Made by a program: the position numbers and the translations under genes. This document shows positions 1 through 9,058 of a stretch of 64,000 nucleotides of DNA, piece after piece; within the stretch, counting starts at the first letter, position 1, and the number at the start of each line of letters is the position of its first letter. The DNA comes from Yinghuangia elevatio (GTDB lineage: Bacteria > Actinomycetota > Actinomycetes > Streptomycetales > Streptomycetaceae): contig NZ_JBEZFP010000002.1 of the NCBI RefSeq assembly GCF_040649515.1, positions 1 through 64,000 of the forward strand, given 5' to 3'. The notes beneath the pieces are model-generated. The model did not search any database and had not been told where the DNA came from. It worked only from the letters and a program-made list of their open reading frames with translations.

Positions 1-30
1 GGCGGTCCCCGACACGTGTCGGGGACCGCC
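1..30. terminator. Perfect 30-bp palindrome, probable terminator of a gene left of the window
   Basis: The first 30 bases read the same on both strands (14-bp arms GGCGGTCCCCGACA around a central CG). Such a stable GC-rich hairpin between genes is typical of actinomycete intrinsic terminators, which often lack a U-tract. The gene it would end lies outside the window, so an operator role cannot be excluded. Confidence 0.6.
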
Positions 31-105
31 CGCCAGGAGCGTTTCCGACGGCTTCGGCGACGGCCGGAGCCGCACGTCCCACCGCCTCTCGATAGGGTCG
101 CAGCC

Positions 106-1068
106 ATGTTCGCCGTGAGCGCCGTACGCATCAGCCCCGAGGACCCGCTGTCCGGTCTCGAGCTCGGGGAGCGACCCGAGCCCGGCACCGAGGCGCCGCT
201 GCCGCCCGGCTGGACGACCGTCACCGTCAAGGCCGCCTCGCTCAACCACCACGACCTGTGGAGCCTCAGGGGCGTCGGCATCACGGACAAGCAACTGCCG
301 ATGGTGCTGGGCTGCGACGGGGCCGGCGTCGACGAGGACGGCAATGAGGTCGTCATCCACTCGGTGATCGGCGGACTGGGCACCGACGAGCCGCGCTCGA
401 TCCTGACCGAGAAGTACGACGGCACGTTCGCGCAGAAGGTCGCCGTCCCGCGCTGGAACCTGCTGCCCAAGCCGGAGGAGCTGTCCTTCGAGGAGGCGTG
501 CTGCCTGCCGACGGCCTGGCTCACCGCCTACCGCATGCTCTTCACCAATTCCGGTGTGCGCCCCGGCGGGACCGTGCTGGTGCAGGGCGCGGGCGGCGGC
601 GTCGCCACGGCCCTGGTCGTGCTCGGCAAGGCGGCCGGGTACCGGATGTGGGTCACCAGCCGGGACGCGGCCAAGGGCGAGCGGGCCGTGGCGCTGGGCG
701 CGGACCGCGCGTTCGCGTCCGGCGAGCGCCTGCCGGAGCGCGTGGACGCGGTGATGGAGACGGTCGGCGCCGCGACCTGGAGCCATTCGGTACGCAGCCT
801 CAAGGCCGGCGGCAGCCTGGTCATCTCGGGGGCGACCAGCGGCTCCGACCCGTCCCGCGGGGAGCTGACCCGCATCTTCTTCCAGGAGATGCGCGTCGTC
901 GGTTCGACCATGGGCGACAAGGACGAACTGGCCGGGCTGCTCAGCCTGTGCGCGAACTCCGGCGTGCGCCCGGTGATCGACACCGTGCTGCCGCTCGACC
1001 GGGCCCGCGAGGGATTCGCCCGCATGGCCGACGGCGAGCAGTTCGGGAAGATCGTCTTCACCGTCTGA
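106..1068 (+). CDS. MDR-superfamily zinc-type oxidoreductase / quinone reductase-like
   Basis: A 320-residue medium-chain dehydrogenase/reductase. The N-terminal GroES-like domain contains N-H-H-D-L-W near residue 47 and a G-C-D-G-A-G segment near residue 73. The Rossmann nucleotide site is G-A-G-G-G-V-A near residue 162 and the C-terminus ends F-G-K-I-V-F, both usual in NAD(P)H-dependent quinone or alkene reductases. The structural-zinc cysteine cluster of true alcohol dehydrogenases is not seen, so it may act without zinc. I chose the ATG at 106 because the GroES fold begins there; an in-frame upstream extension to 16 runs into the edge palindrome. It stands alone, 100 bases before an ABC binding protein on the same strand. 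The substrate is unknown. Confidence 0.85.
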   Translation: MFAVSAVRISPEDPLSGLELGERPEPGTEAPLPPGWTTVTVKAASLNHHDLWSLRGVGITDKQLPMVLGCDGAGVDEDGNEVVIHSVIGGLGTDEPRSILTEKYDGTFAQKVAVPRWNLLPKPEELSFEEACCLPTAWLTAYRMLFTNSGVRPGGTVLVQGAGGGVATALVVLGKAAGYRMWVTSRDAAKGERAVALGADRAFASGERLPERVDAVMETVGAATWSHSVRSLKAGGSLVISGATSGSDPSRGELTRIFFQEMRVVGSTMGDKDELAGLLSLCANSGVRPVIDTVLPLDRAREGFARMADGEQFGKIVFTV

Positions 1069-1168
1069 GTGCGGCGGCGCCCTACCCTGGTGCGCCTACC
1101 CTGTCGTCGGCGGACACGCCCGCCCGGGTCCGGCCCGGCAGCCGGCAAGCAGTACGGAAGGACTCTGG

Positions 1169-2713
1169 ATGGAACTGGGCCGACGCCGCTTCCTGGCCCT
1201 CGGCGCGGGGACCGGCCTCGCGGTCGCGGCGGGCGGGACGCTGTCCGGGTGCGGCGGCGACTCGCCCAAACTGCGGTCCGGAGGCACGCTCGTGGTCGCG
1301 CTGCCCGAGTACCCCGCGCTGCTCAACCCGGCCCAGGGCGTCTCGGAGGAGGCTCGCTGGATCGCCGACGCGGTCGTCGAGCCGCTGTACCGCTACCGCG
1401 AGGACACGACCCTCGAACCGGTGCTCGCGGCGGCCGACCCGCAGGTCTCGCCGGACGGCCTCGTGTGGACCGTCCGGCTGCGGCAGGGCGTGGTGTACGC
1501 GAACGGCGCGCCCTTCACGGCCGAGTCCGTCGCGGCCTGCCTGCGGCGTGTGTCCGCCCGCGAGACCGCCGGGGAATGGGCGCCCTACCTGGCCGGGCGC
1601 ATCACGACCGCGACCGCGGCCGACCCGTCGACCGTACGCATAGAGCTGCCAAGGCCGTTCGGCATCCTCCGCCAGTTCCTCGCCTGCCTGCCGATCCCGC
1701 ACGAGTCGTCGCTCGCCGACCCGCAGGCCCTGGTCGGCACCGGCCCCTTCCGCGCCGAGGCGATCACCCCCGGGCAGACGGTCAGGCTGGTCCGCAACGA
1801 CCGCTACCGCGGCGCCGAAGCGCCGCTCGACGCCCTGGAGTTCCGCGTCGTCGCAGCTCCGGCGGCCCGGGTCGCCGACCTGAAGGCCAAGCGTGTCGGC
1901 ATCGACCCGCGCCTTGCCGCCGACCAGCTCAAGCCGCTGCAGGGGGTCAAGGACATGCAGGCACACGCGGTCTCCTCGCCGCTGGACCTCGTGACCGCCT
2001 TCAACATGCGCCGAGCGCCGTTCGACGACATCGCCGTACGCCGCGCGCTGGCCGCCGCCACGCCCCGCAAGCTCGTGCGCGACCAGGACTTCAAGGCGTT
2101 CGCGGTGCTGGGCCAGGGCCCGATCGGCCCCACCACCGAAGGATGGGACCCGACGTACACGCCCTACCCGGAGGCCGTCGACGCCGACCGGGTACGCGTG
2201 CTGCTGGGCGAGTCGGGCCGCTCCGGCCCGGTCGACTTCACCGTGCTGCTGCGCGCCGGCGACGGGCTGCTCAAGCCCGCCGAGACCATGGCCAAGCAGT
2301 GGGGCACGTTCGGGCTGCGCGCCAAGGTCGAGGAAGTGGACCCGGCGGTGTGGCGGCAGCGGCGCGGCGCGGGGGAGTTCGACCTCGCTATGTCGCTGCG
2401 CCGGCCGGCGTACGCGGTGGGCCGCACCGCATTCGACGTACTGGCCCCCGCCGCGTCCGACCACCCGGACAACACCGGCTACCGCAACCCGGAGATCGAC
2501 CGGCTGCTCGCGGAGGCGTGGTCAGTCGGCGAGGCGACGCGCCGCGCGAAGCTGTGCTCGCTCGCCAACGAGATCCTGGTGCGCGACGCGGTCATGGTGC
2601 CGGCGGTGTACCCGCGCTTCCTGACGGGGCAGGCGCGTTCGGTCGAGTCGATCGACGAGAAGCAGATGGCGCTCGGCAGGCTCGAACTGACCACCCTGCA
2701 CCTGCGTTCCTGA
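1169..2713 (+). CDS. ABC transporter substrate-binding lipoprotein, family 5 (peptide/nickel type)
   Basis: A 514-residue extracellular solute-binding protein of the oligopeptide/nickel (SBP_bac_5) family. The N-terminus carries R5-R6-R7 followed by a hydrophobic stretch and the lipobox L-S-G-C with C28 as the lipidated residue, so it is probably a Tat-exported lipoprotein. The mature part shows the family pattern G-G-T-L-V-V-A, a predicted P-L-Y-R-Y region and late R-R-A-L-A-A. A GGAAGGA ribosome site lies just upstream of the ATG. No permease or ATPase genes of the Opp/Dpp type follow, so it is an orphan binding protein that must share a transporter encoded elsewhere. Substrate not predictable. 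Confidence 0.85.
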   Translation: MELGRRRFLALGAGTGLAVAAGGTLSGCGGDSPKLRSGGTLVVALPEYPALLNPAQGVSEEARWIADAVVEPLYRYREDTTLEPVLAAADPQVSPDGLVWTVRLRQGVVYANGAPFTAESVAACLRRVSARETAGEWAPYLAGRITTATAADPSTVRIELPRPFGILRQFLACLPIPHESSLADPQALVGTGPFRAEAITPGQTVRLVRNDRYRGAEAPLDALEFRVVAAPAARVADLKAKRVGIDPRLAADQLKPLQGVKDMQAHAVSSPLDLVTAFNMRRAPFDDIAVRRALAAATPRKLVRDQDFKAFAVLGQGPIGPTTEGWDPTYTPYPEAVDADRVRVLLGESGRSGPVDFTVLLRAGDGLLKPAETMAKQWGTFGLRAKVEEVDPAVWRQRRGAGEFDLAMSLRRPAYAVGRTAFDVLAPAASDHPDNTGYRNPEIDRLLAEAWSVGEATRRAKLCSLANEILVRDAVMVPAVYPRFLTGQARSVESIDEKQMALGRLELTTLHLRS

Positions 2714-2857
2714 ACCGTCGCGGCGAACCGCCGGGCGGTGCCGGGGGCTTGGGCCGCCCGGCATGGGCGCGCCGGACCTGTCACTCCTCCGGGCCGTCGC
2801 CGCGCCGCCGGGTGTGGCACGCCGGTGGCAACCGTGCGGCCGGGATATCTTCTGATC

Positions 2858-4396
2858 ATGTCTGGCCAGGACGTTCCGCCCGCTCGTCAACACGCCCGCC
2901 GCCGCCTCGTCTTGGGTGCGGCGGCCGCCGGTGCGGGATTCTTCCTGCTCGGGCGGGGGGCCGAGCGCGCGGGCGGAAATCCGGTCGGCCACGCCTCGGG
3001 GCCGTCGGGCCCCGGTCTCGCGCTGCCGTCCCGGCCCGGCCTCGTCGCGGCCGAGAACGCCCGTGCGGGCAGCGCCGGTTGGCGGCTCGGCGGGAAGACC
3101 GCGAGCGACGCCGCGGGGCAGATCAAGGGGTTCGCGACCGAGGCGGGCATTCCGGTGGGCGGCCGACTGCGGCTGAAAGTGTCGGTCGACCGCGACCAGC
3201 CGTTCTCGATCGAGGTCTACCGGCTGGGCCACTACGGCGGTACCGGCGGCAGGCTGGTGACCCGGGTCGAGGGTGTGCCGGGCCGCCGCCAGGAGCCGCC
3301 CCGGCTCGACAAGCGCACCGGCCTGGTGGTGTGCGACTGGGACGTCTCGTGGGAGACCGAGATCCCGGCGGACTGGCCCGGCGGCGCGTACGTCGCGGTG
3401 CTCACCAACGCCGACGGGTTCCGCAACCACGTGCAGTTCACCGTCACCGAACCGGACCGGGAGGGCGACTTCCTGGTGGTGATGCCGGTGACGACATATC
3501 AGGCGTACAACGAGTACCCGGTGGACGGCGAGACCGGCCGGAGCCTCTACTACGGGCAGGACCCCTCGACGCGGAAGGCCAAGGCGAAGCTCAAGGCCAA
3601 GATCGTCTCCTTCGACCGGCCCTACGCCGGGAGCGGGCTGCCGCAGCTCTTCGACCTGGACCACGGCTTCATCCGCTGGGCCGAGGAGCGCGGTTACGAC
3701 CTGGTCTACGCGACCGGCCTCGACCTCCACGCGGGCCGCGTGGACCCGTTCCGCCACAAGGCACTGGTCTTTCCCGGCCACGACGAGTACTGGTCCCAGG
3801 AGATGCGGGACGTACTCGAGGCGGCCGCGGCGGGCGGTGTCGGCCTCGCGTTCCTCACCGCGAACAACGTCTATTGGCATGTCCGCGTGCACGCGTCGGC
3901 GTCCGGCGTGCCCGAGCGCCTTGTGCGCTGTCACAAGAATGCCAACTCGTCGTCCGATCGCGCCGCCCCCGGGCCGACCGTGCGCTGGCGCGACCTGCAC
4001 CGCCCCGAGCAGGAGGTGCTGGGGGTCCAGTACGCCAGCGTCGTGAAGGGCGCGCACCCGCTCGTGGTCCGCGAATCCGGGCACTGGTTCTGGGAGGGGA
4101 CCGGCGTGCGCGACGGCGACGCGCTGCCCGGACTGGTGTGGGGAGAGGCCGACCGCAGGTTCGGCGGAACGGCCTCGCCGCGCGGCGAGTCGGTATTCGT
4201 CGCCGAGTCGAACTACACGACGTCGCGCGGGAGTTCCGGGACCCAGCAGAGTGTGCTGCACCGCAACCCGTCGGGTGGCCTGGTGTTCACCGCGGGGACT
4301 TTCCGGTGGCCTCAGGCACTGGGCGACCCGCGCTTTCCGGACCCGCGGGCGAGCCGCGCGACGGAGAATCTCTTCCGTCGCCTCCTGGAGCGCTGA
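2858..4396 (+). CDS. N,N-dimethylformamidase beta-subunit-like exported protein
   Basis: A 512-residue protein beginning with a Tat-like signal (R-R-R-L-V-L-G-A near residues 14-21). The rest matches the C-terminal domain of the large subunit of N,N-dimethylformamidase: Y-R-L-G-H-Y-G-G near residue 122, T-T-Y-Q-A-Y-N near residue 210, and F-P-G-H-D-E-Y-W near residue 305, the family hallmark. Many actinomycetes encode such exported homologues without the small subunit, and their substrates are mostly untested. The ATG at 2858 is chosen because it starts the Tat signal; upstream in-frame sequence is low-complexity. Its neighbours, an amino-acid/amide-type ABC transporter and a PucR regulator, fit a role in using an external amide, but this is inference. 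Confidence 0.8.
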   Translation: MSGQDVPPARQHARRRLVLGAAAAGAGFFLLGRGAERAGGNPVGHASGPSGPGLALPSRPGLVAAENARAGSAGWRLGGKTASDAAGQIKGFATEAGIPVGGRLRLKVSVDRDQPFSIEVYRLGHYGGTGGRLVTRVEGVPGRRQEPPRLDKRTGLVVCDWDVSWETEIPADWPGGAYVAVLTNADGFRNHVQFTVTEPDREGDFLVVMPVTTYQAYNEYPVDGETGRSLYYGQDPSTRKAKAKLKAKIVSFDRPYAGSGLPQLFDLDHGFIRWAEERGYDLVYATGLDLHAGRVDPFRHKALVFPGHDEYWSQEMRDVLEAAAAGGVGLAFLTANNVYWHVRVHASASGVPERLVRCHKNANSSSDRAAPGPTVRWRDLHRPEQEVLGVQYASVVKGAHPLVVRESGHWFWEGTGVRDGDALPGLVWGEADRRFGGTASPRGESVFVAESNYTTSRGSSGTQQSVLHRNPSGGLVFTAGTFRWPQALGDPRFPDPRASRATENLFRRLLER

Positions 4397-4446
4397 CCCG
4401 GCCCGCGGGTCCCCGCGGTGCCCCGGGGGAACGGCGCGGAGCGTAC

Positions 4447-4484
4447 CCGCAACCCGCACGGAATCCGTGTCGGCCGGGTTGCGG
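4447..4484 (+). terminator. Nested hairpin terminator after the dimethylformamidase-like gene
   Basis: Arms 4447-4456 (CCGCAACCCG) and 4475-4484 (CGGGTTGCGG) pair perfectly; inside them CACGGA (4457-4462) pairs with TCCGTG (4464-4469). The position 50 bases after the stop codon fits a terminator. Confidence 0.6.
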
Positions 4485-4624
4485 AACCGGGCAAAACGGA
4501 GCCGCCGAGTCCGGGCGTCGGCCGAATCGTTACATCATCAACACCTCCATGCCGGTACCTCCCGATGGCAGGCTAAGGGCGCTGCTCCCTGCACGGCGTC
4601 CCGTCCACGATCGGTGGAGGCACG

Positions 4625-6016
4625 ATGCACGTTGCGCGACCCCCCGGAAGCACAGGCCCCGCGAACGCGACAGAAGGCGCGACCGAACCACCCCCGCCCA
4701 CCGCGGAACCGCTCGACGCGGACTGGTCCGGTCCGCGCGCGACCGATCCCCCGGTGCCCGGCTCCGTGTTCGTGGCGGGCGCCCGGCTGGGCGTCCCCGA
4801 CGAGGCGCTGCCGCGGCCGGGCGAGGAAGGCGCGCACACCCGCCTCCTGCGGCGCGGCGCACGGGCGCTGCTGGAACGCCTGCCGCAGCTGACCGACCGG
4901 TTGGCCGCAGCGCTGTACGAGCACGAGGCCTCGTACCGCGAAGGGGTGGTGCCGCAGGACGAGGTGTGGCAGGGCTGCCACGAGTCGCTGCGCAGCGCGC
5001 TCCTTGCGCTGACCGCGCCCGACGGCGAGGGCAAACCCAGCCCGCACACCTGGCGGCACGGCCGGCGCCGCGCCGAGCAGGGGCTGCCGCTGGACGCGCT
5101 GTTGCACGCGTACCGCATCGGCGGGGTGATCGTCTGGCAGGAACTCGTCGAGACCACCATCGAGCGCGAACCGCAGGACGTGCACGAGCTGGTGCACGCC
5201 GCGACCGCGGTGTGGACGGTCGTCGACAACCACTCGACCGTGGTCTCCGACGCCTACCGCAGCGTCGCCAACGAGCTGACCAGCCATCACCACGAGCGTA
5301 CGCGCGCGCTGTTGGACGCCCTGCTCGACGGCCACGCGGAGGCCTCGGACGTCGAAGCGGCCTCGGCGGTGCTCGACCTGCCGGAGGACGGCCGCTACGC
5401 GGTGGTGATGCTGCGGCACGCACGACCGGGCACCGGGCAGCACGACGGACCGCGCCCGTCCGGTGCCGACGGGGCGCACCTGCTGTGGCGCTCACGCGCC
5501 GACGCGGAGTTCGCGGTCGCACTGCTCTACAAGGACGCGGCCGAGGACAAGGTGCTCGGAGGGCTCGCGAAGACTCTTCGCCCGGGCGGGAGTTCGCGGG
5601 CCGGCATCGGACTCGTCGTGGACGGCCTGGCGGAACTGGGACGGGCCCGGCGCATGGCCGAAATCGCGCTGCGCACCTGTGCGGCCGACGGCGAGATCGC
5701 GCGACTGGACGAGCGGCTGCCGGCCGCGATGGTGGCGTGCCAGTCGGACCTGTCGGGCGTGCTCGCCACGCGCACCTTCGGGGCGGTGTTCGCCCTGGAC
5801 CCGGTCGACCGCGACCTGCTGCTCGGCACGCTCGCGGCGTGGTTCGACGCGGGCGGTTCGGCGGCCCGGGCGGGCGCCCGGCTGTTCTGCCACCGCAACA
5901 CCGTGCTCAACCGCCTGCGCCGGCTGGAGCAACTCACCGGCCGGGACCTGGGGTTGCCCCGCGATCTTGTGGAGCTCGGGTTGGCCTTGGACGCGTACCG
6001 CATCGCCGGCCCGTGA
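4625..6016 (+). CDS. PucR/CdaR-type transcriptional regulator
   Basis: A 463-residue regulator. The N-terminal 70 residues are proline- and acid-rich, the middle is helical and resembles the sensor region of actinomycete PucR-like proteins (G-L-P-L-D-A-L-L-H-A-Y-R near residue 155), and the last about 60 residues form the PucR C-terminal helix-turn-helix (F-C-H-R-N-T-V-L-N-R-L-R-R-L-E). This HTH family commonly controls use of purines, amino acids or amides. A GGAGG site precedes the ATG. It lies directly before the liv-type transporter operon in the same direction, so it is a natural candidate regulator of that operon; this is inferred from position. Confidence 0.88.
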   Translation: MHVARPPGSTGPANATEGATEPPPPTAEPLDADWSGPRATDPPVPGSVFVAGARLGVPDEALPRPGEEGAHTRLLRRGARALLERLPQLTDRLAAALYEHEASYREGVVPQDEVWQGCHESLRSALLALTAPDGEGKPSPHTWRHGRRRAEQGLPLDALLHAYRIGGVIVWQELVETTIEREPQDVHELVHAATAVWTVVDNHSTVVSDAYRSVANELTSHHHERTRALLDALLDGHAEASDVEAASAVLDLPEDGRYAVVMLRHARPGTGQHDGPRPSGADGAHLLWRSRADAEFAVALLYKDAAEDKVLGGLAKTLRPGGSSRAGIGLVVDGLAELGRARRMAEIALRTCAADGEIARLDERLPAAMVACQSDLSGVLATRTFGAVFALDPVDRDLLLGTLAAWFDAGGSAARAGARLFCHRNTVLNRLRRLEQLTGRDLGLPRDLVELGLALDAYRIAGP

Positions 6017-6076
6017 ACCCGCCGGTCAACGGCGTGGACCGGGGCTGTCGCCCGGCGCGGCGAAAGGAGGCTGATT

Positions 6077-6232
6077 GTGGGCACTCACAAGGTTCGGCGC
6101 GCTCCGCCCGAACGTGCTGTGCGGCTGCACAAGCCCGCGGCGGCGCGGTTGGTCCGGTGCCCTGTTCTGCCTTGTGTGTATGGACCTTGTATGCCGCCAC
6201 GTGTTGTGGTGTCGGTCACTTCACGGCTCTGA
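6077..6232 (+). CDS. Possible 51-residue leader ORF before the liv operon
   Basis: A GTG codon at 6077 follows the perfect anti-SD complement AAAGGAGG at 6063-6070 with six bases spacing, and opens a 51-codon frame ending at 6232, 26 bases before livF. The product is basic and Cys/Pro/Val-rich with no recognised domain. Third-position GC is lower than in neighbouring genes, which argues against an ordinary protein, but the ribosome site is the best in this part of the window. It could be a translated leader that affects downstream expression, or a chance frame. Confidence 0.3.
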   Translation: MGTHKVRRAPPERAVRLHKPAAARLVRCPVLPCVYGPCMPPRVVVSVTSRL

Positions 6233-6258
6233 GGGACAAGTCCGAGGAAGGAGGCAGG

Positions 6259-7251
6259 ATGGCACGGGCGGAGCAGGACCCTCCGCAGGGGAGAAACCCC
6301 GCACCCAAGACGGGCGGGGCAGCCCCCCGATCTCCGCAGGAAGGCGCGCTTGTCGTCGACAGGCTGCACGTCGCGTACGGGCGCTCAGTGCAGGCGCTGC
6401 GCGGCGTGAGCGTCGTGGTGCCCGCGAGCGGCATCGTCACCGTGCTCGGTGCGAACGGCGCCGGCAAGAGCACGCTGCTGCGGGCGATATCGGGGACACT
6501 CTTCCTGCACTCAGGAGCGATCGAGGGGGGCTCGATCACCTACCGCGGGCTCAACCTGCGCGGAAAGGACTCCGCCGCCGCGGTACGTGCCGGGATCGTG
6601 CAAGTGCCGGAGGGCAGGCGGGTGTTCGCGGGGCTCTCGGTTGCGGAGAACCTGCAGGCCGGGCTGCTGGGGACCGGCGGCCGCAGGTCCGCACGGGCCC
6701 GCGAGGCGCGCGAACGCGTACTCGAACTGTTCCCGGTGCTGGGGGAACGCGAGAGCCAGCAGGCCGGGCTGCTGTCCGGTGGCGAGCAGCAGATGCTCGC
6801 GATCGGGCGCGCCCTGATGGCAGGTCCCAAACTGCTGCTGCTCGACGAGCCTTCGCTCGGCCTGGCGCCGCAGATGGTCGGCCGCATCGCGACCGTGGTC
6901 CGGGACATCGCCCGGCAGGGCACAGCCGTTCTGCTGGTCGAGCAGAACGCCGCCGTCGCGCTCGATCTCGCCGACACCGCCTACGTGTTGGACGTCGGCG
7001 AGGTGCGCCTGAGCGGCGACGCCAAACAACTCGCGGCCACCGACGAGGTGCGCAGGCTGTACCTCGGTGAGGCCGACCACGCCGACGCCGACGCCGACCA
7101 CTCCGTGACGGCCGCGACGGCCGACACCGCCGCCGCGGACGGCACCGGCCCCGTCGGTCCCGGACCAGCCGCCACCGGCACCGCCGAGACCGCCGCCGCG
7201 GTCCCGGCGGCCACCGGGCAGCGCGCACCGCTGCGGAGGTGGCGGGGATGA
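6259..7251 (+). CDS. livF: Branched-chain amino acid-type ABC transporter, ATP-binding protein LivF
   Basis: A 330-residue ATPase of the HAAT (LivF) family that powers uptake with LivG. Walker A G-A-N-G-A-G-K-S lies near residue 72, the signature L-S-G-G-E-Q-Q-M near residue 173, Walker B L-L-L-D-E-P-S-L-G near residue 193, and the LivF-typical Q-V-P-E-G-R-R-V-F near residue 115. The N-terminal 30 residues and the last about 60 residues are extra; the C-terminal tail is rich in Ala, Asp and Thr and unlike the compact 235-residue family norm. The ATG at 6259 follows GAGGAAGGAGG. First gene of a five-gene operon; its stop overlaps the livG start. Confidence 0.93.
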   Translation: MARAEQDPPQGRNPAPKTGGAAPRSPQEGALVVDRLHVAYGRSVQALRGVSVVVPASGIVTVLGANGAGKSTLLRAISGTLFLHSGAIEGGSITYRGLNLRGKDSAAAVRAGIVQVPEGRRVFAGLSVAENLQAGLLGTGGRRSARAREARERVLELFPVLGERESQQAGLLSGGEQQMLAIGRALMAGPKLLLLDEPSLGLAPQMVGRIATVVRDIARQGTAVLLVEQNAAVALDLADTAYVLDVGEVRLSGDAKQLAATDEVRRLYLGEADHADADADHSVTAATADTAAADGTGPVGPGPAATGTAETAAAVPAATGQRAPLRRWRG

Positions 7252-8171
7252 CGACTTCCGGAGTTTCCGCCGCCCAGGTGCAGGACCCCGCGGCGCACGC
7301 CGACGAGGCGGTCCCCGAACTGGTCGTGCGAGCCGTCACGGTGCGCTTCGCGGGCCTGGTCGCACTCGACGCGGTCAGCTTCACGGTGTCGCCCGGCAGC
7401 ATCCACGCGGTCATCGGCCCCAACGGCGCCGGCAAGTCGACGTGCTTCAACGTGCTGTCCGGCGTCTACCGCGCCGACCGCGGCACGGTGCACCTCGGCG
7501 ACCAGGAGTTGACCGGCCTGCGCCCGGACCGCGTCGCGCGGTTGGGCATGGCCCGCACGTTCCAGAACATCGTGCTCACCCAGGGCACCGTCGCCGACAA
7601 CCTCATGCTCGGCCGACACGTGCTGACCCGGTCGGGCTTCGCCTCCACCGCGCTCAGCCTGCCCGGTGCCCGGCGCGAGCAGCGCCGGCACCGCGAACGC
7701 GCCCGCGAGATCGCCGAATTCCTGGACCTGGGACCGGTGTTCGACGCACCGGTCATGCTCCTGCCGTACGGCGTGCGCAAACGCGTCGAGATGGCCCGCG
7801 CCCTGTGCATGGAGCCCAAGGTGCTGCTGCTCGACGAACCGGTGGCCGGCATGAACGGCGGCGAACGCAAGCGCACCGCCGAGGCCATCGCCGCGGTACG
7901 CGACAGCCTCGGCATCTCGATCGTGATCGTCGAGCACGACATGGGCCTGATCATGCGGCTCGCCGACGAGGTGACCGTGCTCGACTTCGGACGCCGCATC
8001 GCGGGCGGGACGCCCGACCAGATCCGCCAGGACCCGGCCGTGATCCGCGCGTACCTCGGCACCGGGAACGAGGACGAGGACGGGGACGAGGCCCCGGGCC
8101 CCGTCGCGGGTGCGCCCGCACAGCCGGCACCACCCGTACAGGTACAGCGAGAGAACGAGGAGCGGCAATGA
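7248..8171 (+). CDS. livG: Branched-chain amino acid-type ABC transporter, ATP-binding protein LivG
   Basis: A 307-residue ATPase of the LivG family. Walker A is G-P-N-G-A-G-K-S near residue 62, the family G-M-A-R-T-F-Q-N-I near residue 102, a signature-like Y-G-V-R-K-R-V-E near residue 173 and Walker B L-L-L-D-E-P-V-A-G-M near residue 193. I chose the ATG at 7248, which overlaps the livF stop (ATGA) and sits eight bases after GGAGG, over the GTG at 7239 that lies inside that ribosome site. It pairs with LivF under the LivH/LivM membrane channel. The last 35 residues are an acidic then Pro/Gln-rich tail. Confidence 0.93.
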   Translation: MTTSGVSAAQVQDPAAHADEAVPELVVRAVTVRFAGLVALDAVSFTVSPGSIHAVIGPNGAGKSTCFNVLSGVYRADRGTVHLGDQELTGLRPDRVARLGMARTFQNIVLTQGTVADNLMLGRHVLTRSGFASTALSLPGARREQRRHRERAREIAEFLDLGPVFDAPVMLLPYGVRKRVEMARALCMEPKVLLLDEPVAGMNGGERKRTAEAIAAVRDSLGISIVIVEHDMGLIMRLADEVTVLDFGRRIAGGTPDQIRQDPAVIRAYLGTGNEDEDGDEAPGPVAGAPAQPAPPVQVQRENEERQ

Positions 8172-9058
8172 CCAAGCTCTCCGAGATCGCCCTCAACGGG
8201 CTCGCTCTCGGATCGGTGTACGCCCTCATCGCCCTGGGCTTTGTGGTGATCTTCAAGGCCTCCGGGGTGATGAACTTCGCGCACGCGTCGCTGCTGCTGC
8301 TCGGCGGCTATGTCATCGCCAAGCTGCACGAGGACCTCGGGTTCGCCCTCGCGGTGCTGGTCGGCGTGGCGGTGACCGCGGTGGCGGCCGGACTGATCGA
8401 AGCCCTGTTCATCAGGGGGCTCGGCAAGGTCGAGCTGCACGTACTGACGATCCTCACCATCGGCATCGACATCCTGCTGACCACCGAACTGGTGCGCCGC
8501 ATCGGGTCCGACAAGCTCTCGCTCGGCGACCCGTGGGGCGGCGACGCCGTGACGATCGGCGACGCGACCGTGGCCAAGGCCCGCATCGCCGCCATCATCA
8601 CGGCGGTCGTGCTCATCGGGATCTTCTTCGCGGCCTTCCGGTTCACCTCGTGGGGCCTGTCGATGCGCGCCGCGTCCGAGGACCGCGAGGCGGCCGCGCT
8701 GATGGGCGTGCGCATGAAGCGCGTGCAGCTGATCGCCTGGTGCATCGCCGGCGCGCTGGCGGCCGTCGCCGCGGTCTTCCTGACCGCGTCGCCGACGCCC
8801 GGGCTCGACCGGACCACGGGGCTGGTGGCGCTGAAGGCGTTCCCCGCGGCGGTGCTCGGCGGCATGGACTCGGCGCTGGGCGCGCTGATCGGCGCCATGC
8901 TGATCGGTCTGAGCGAGGCCCTCGCGGCGGGCTACCAGAGCGACCTGGACGCCCTCGGGGGCGGCGTCTCCGGGGTCGCACCCTACGTCGTCATGATCCT
9001 CATCCTGCTGTGGCGGCCCACCGGGCTGCTCGGGTCGAAGGAACTGAGCCGTGTCTGA
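8168..9058 (+). CDS. livH: Branched-chain amino acid-type ABC transporter permease LivH
   Basis: A 296-residue inner-membrane permease with about eight hydrophobic segments. Family features are G-L-A-L-G-S-V-Y-A-L-I-A-L-G-F near residue 10, M-N-F-A-H near residue 35, the cytoplasmic ATPase-coupling stretch S-M-R-A-A-S-E-D near residue 162, and A-V-L-G-G-M-D-S near residue 227. The ATG overlaps the livG stop by four bases, indicating translational coupling. It forms the channel with LivM. Confidence 0.93.
   Translation: MTKLSEIALNGLALGSVYALIALGFVVIFKASGVMNFAHASLLLLGGYVIAKLHEDLGFALAVLVGVAVTAVAAGLIEALFIRGLGKVELHVLTILTIGIDILLTTELVRRIGSDKLSLGDPWGGDAVTIGDATVAKARIAAIITAVVLIGIFFAAFRFTSWGLSMRAASEDREAAALMGVRMKRVQLIAWCIAGALAAVAAVFLTASPTPGLDRTTGLVALKAFPAAVLGGMDSALGALIGAMLIGLSEALAAGYQSDLDALGGGVSGVAPYVVMILILLWRPTGLLGSKELSRV

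Noticed and set aside
2522..4459. Long antisense frames, here and opposite most large genes (e.g. 25699-27903, 29465-31000)
   Set aside because: They mirror codon bias on the other strand, lack ribosome sites and give low-complexity products.
1069..7251. A 2060-codon open frame covering several genes
   Set aside because: It is the out-of-phase shadow of the real genes in GC-rich DNA; its text is Arg/Gly/Pro-rich, and only its last part (livF from 6259) is real.
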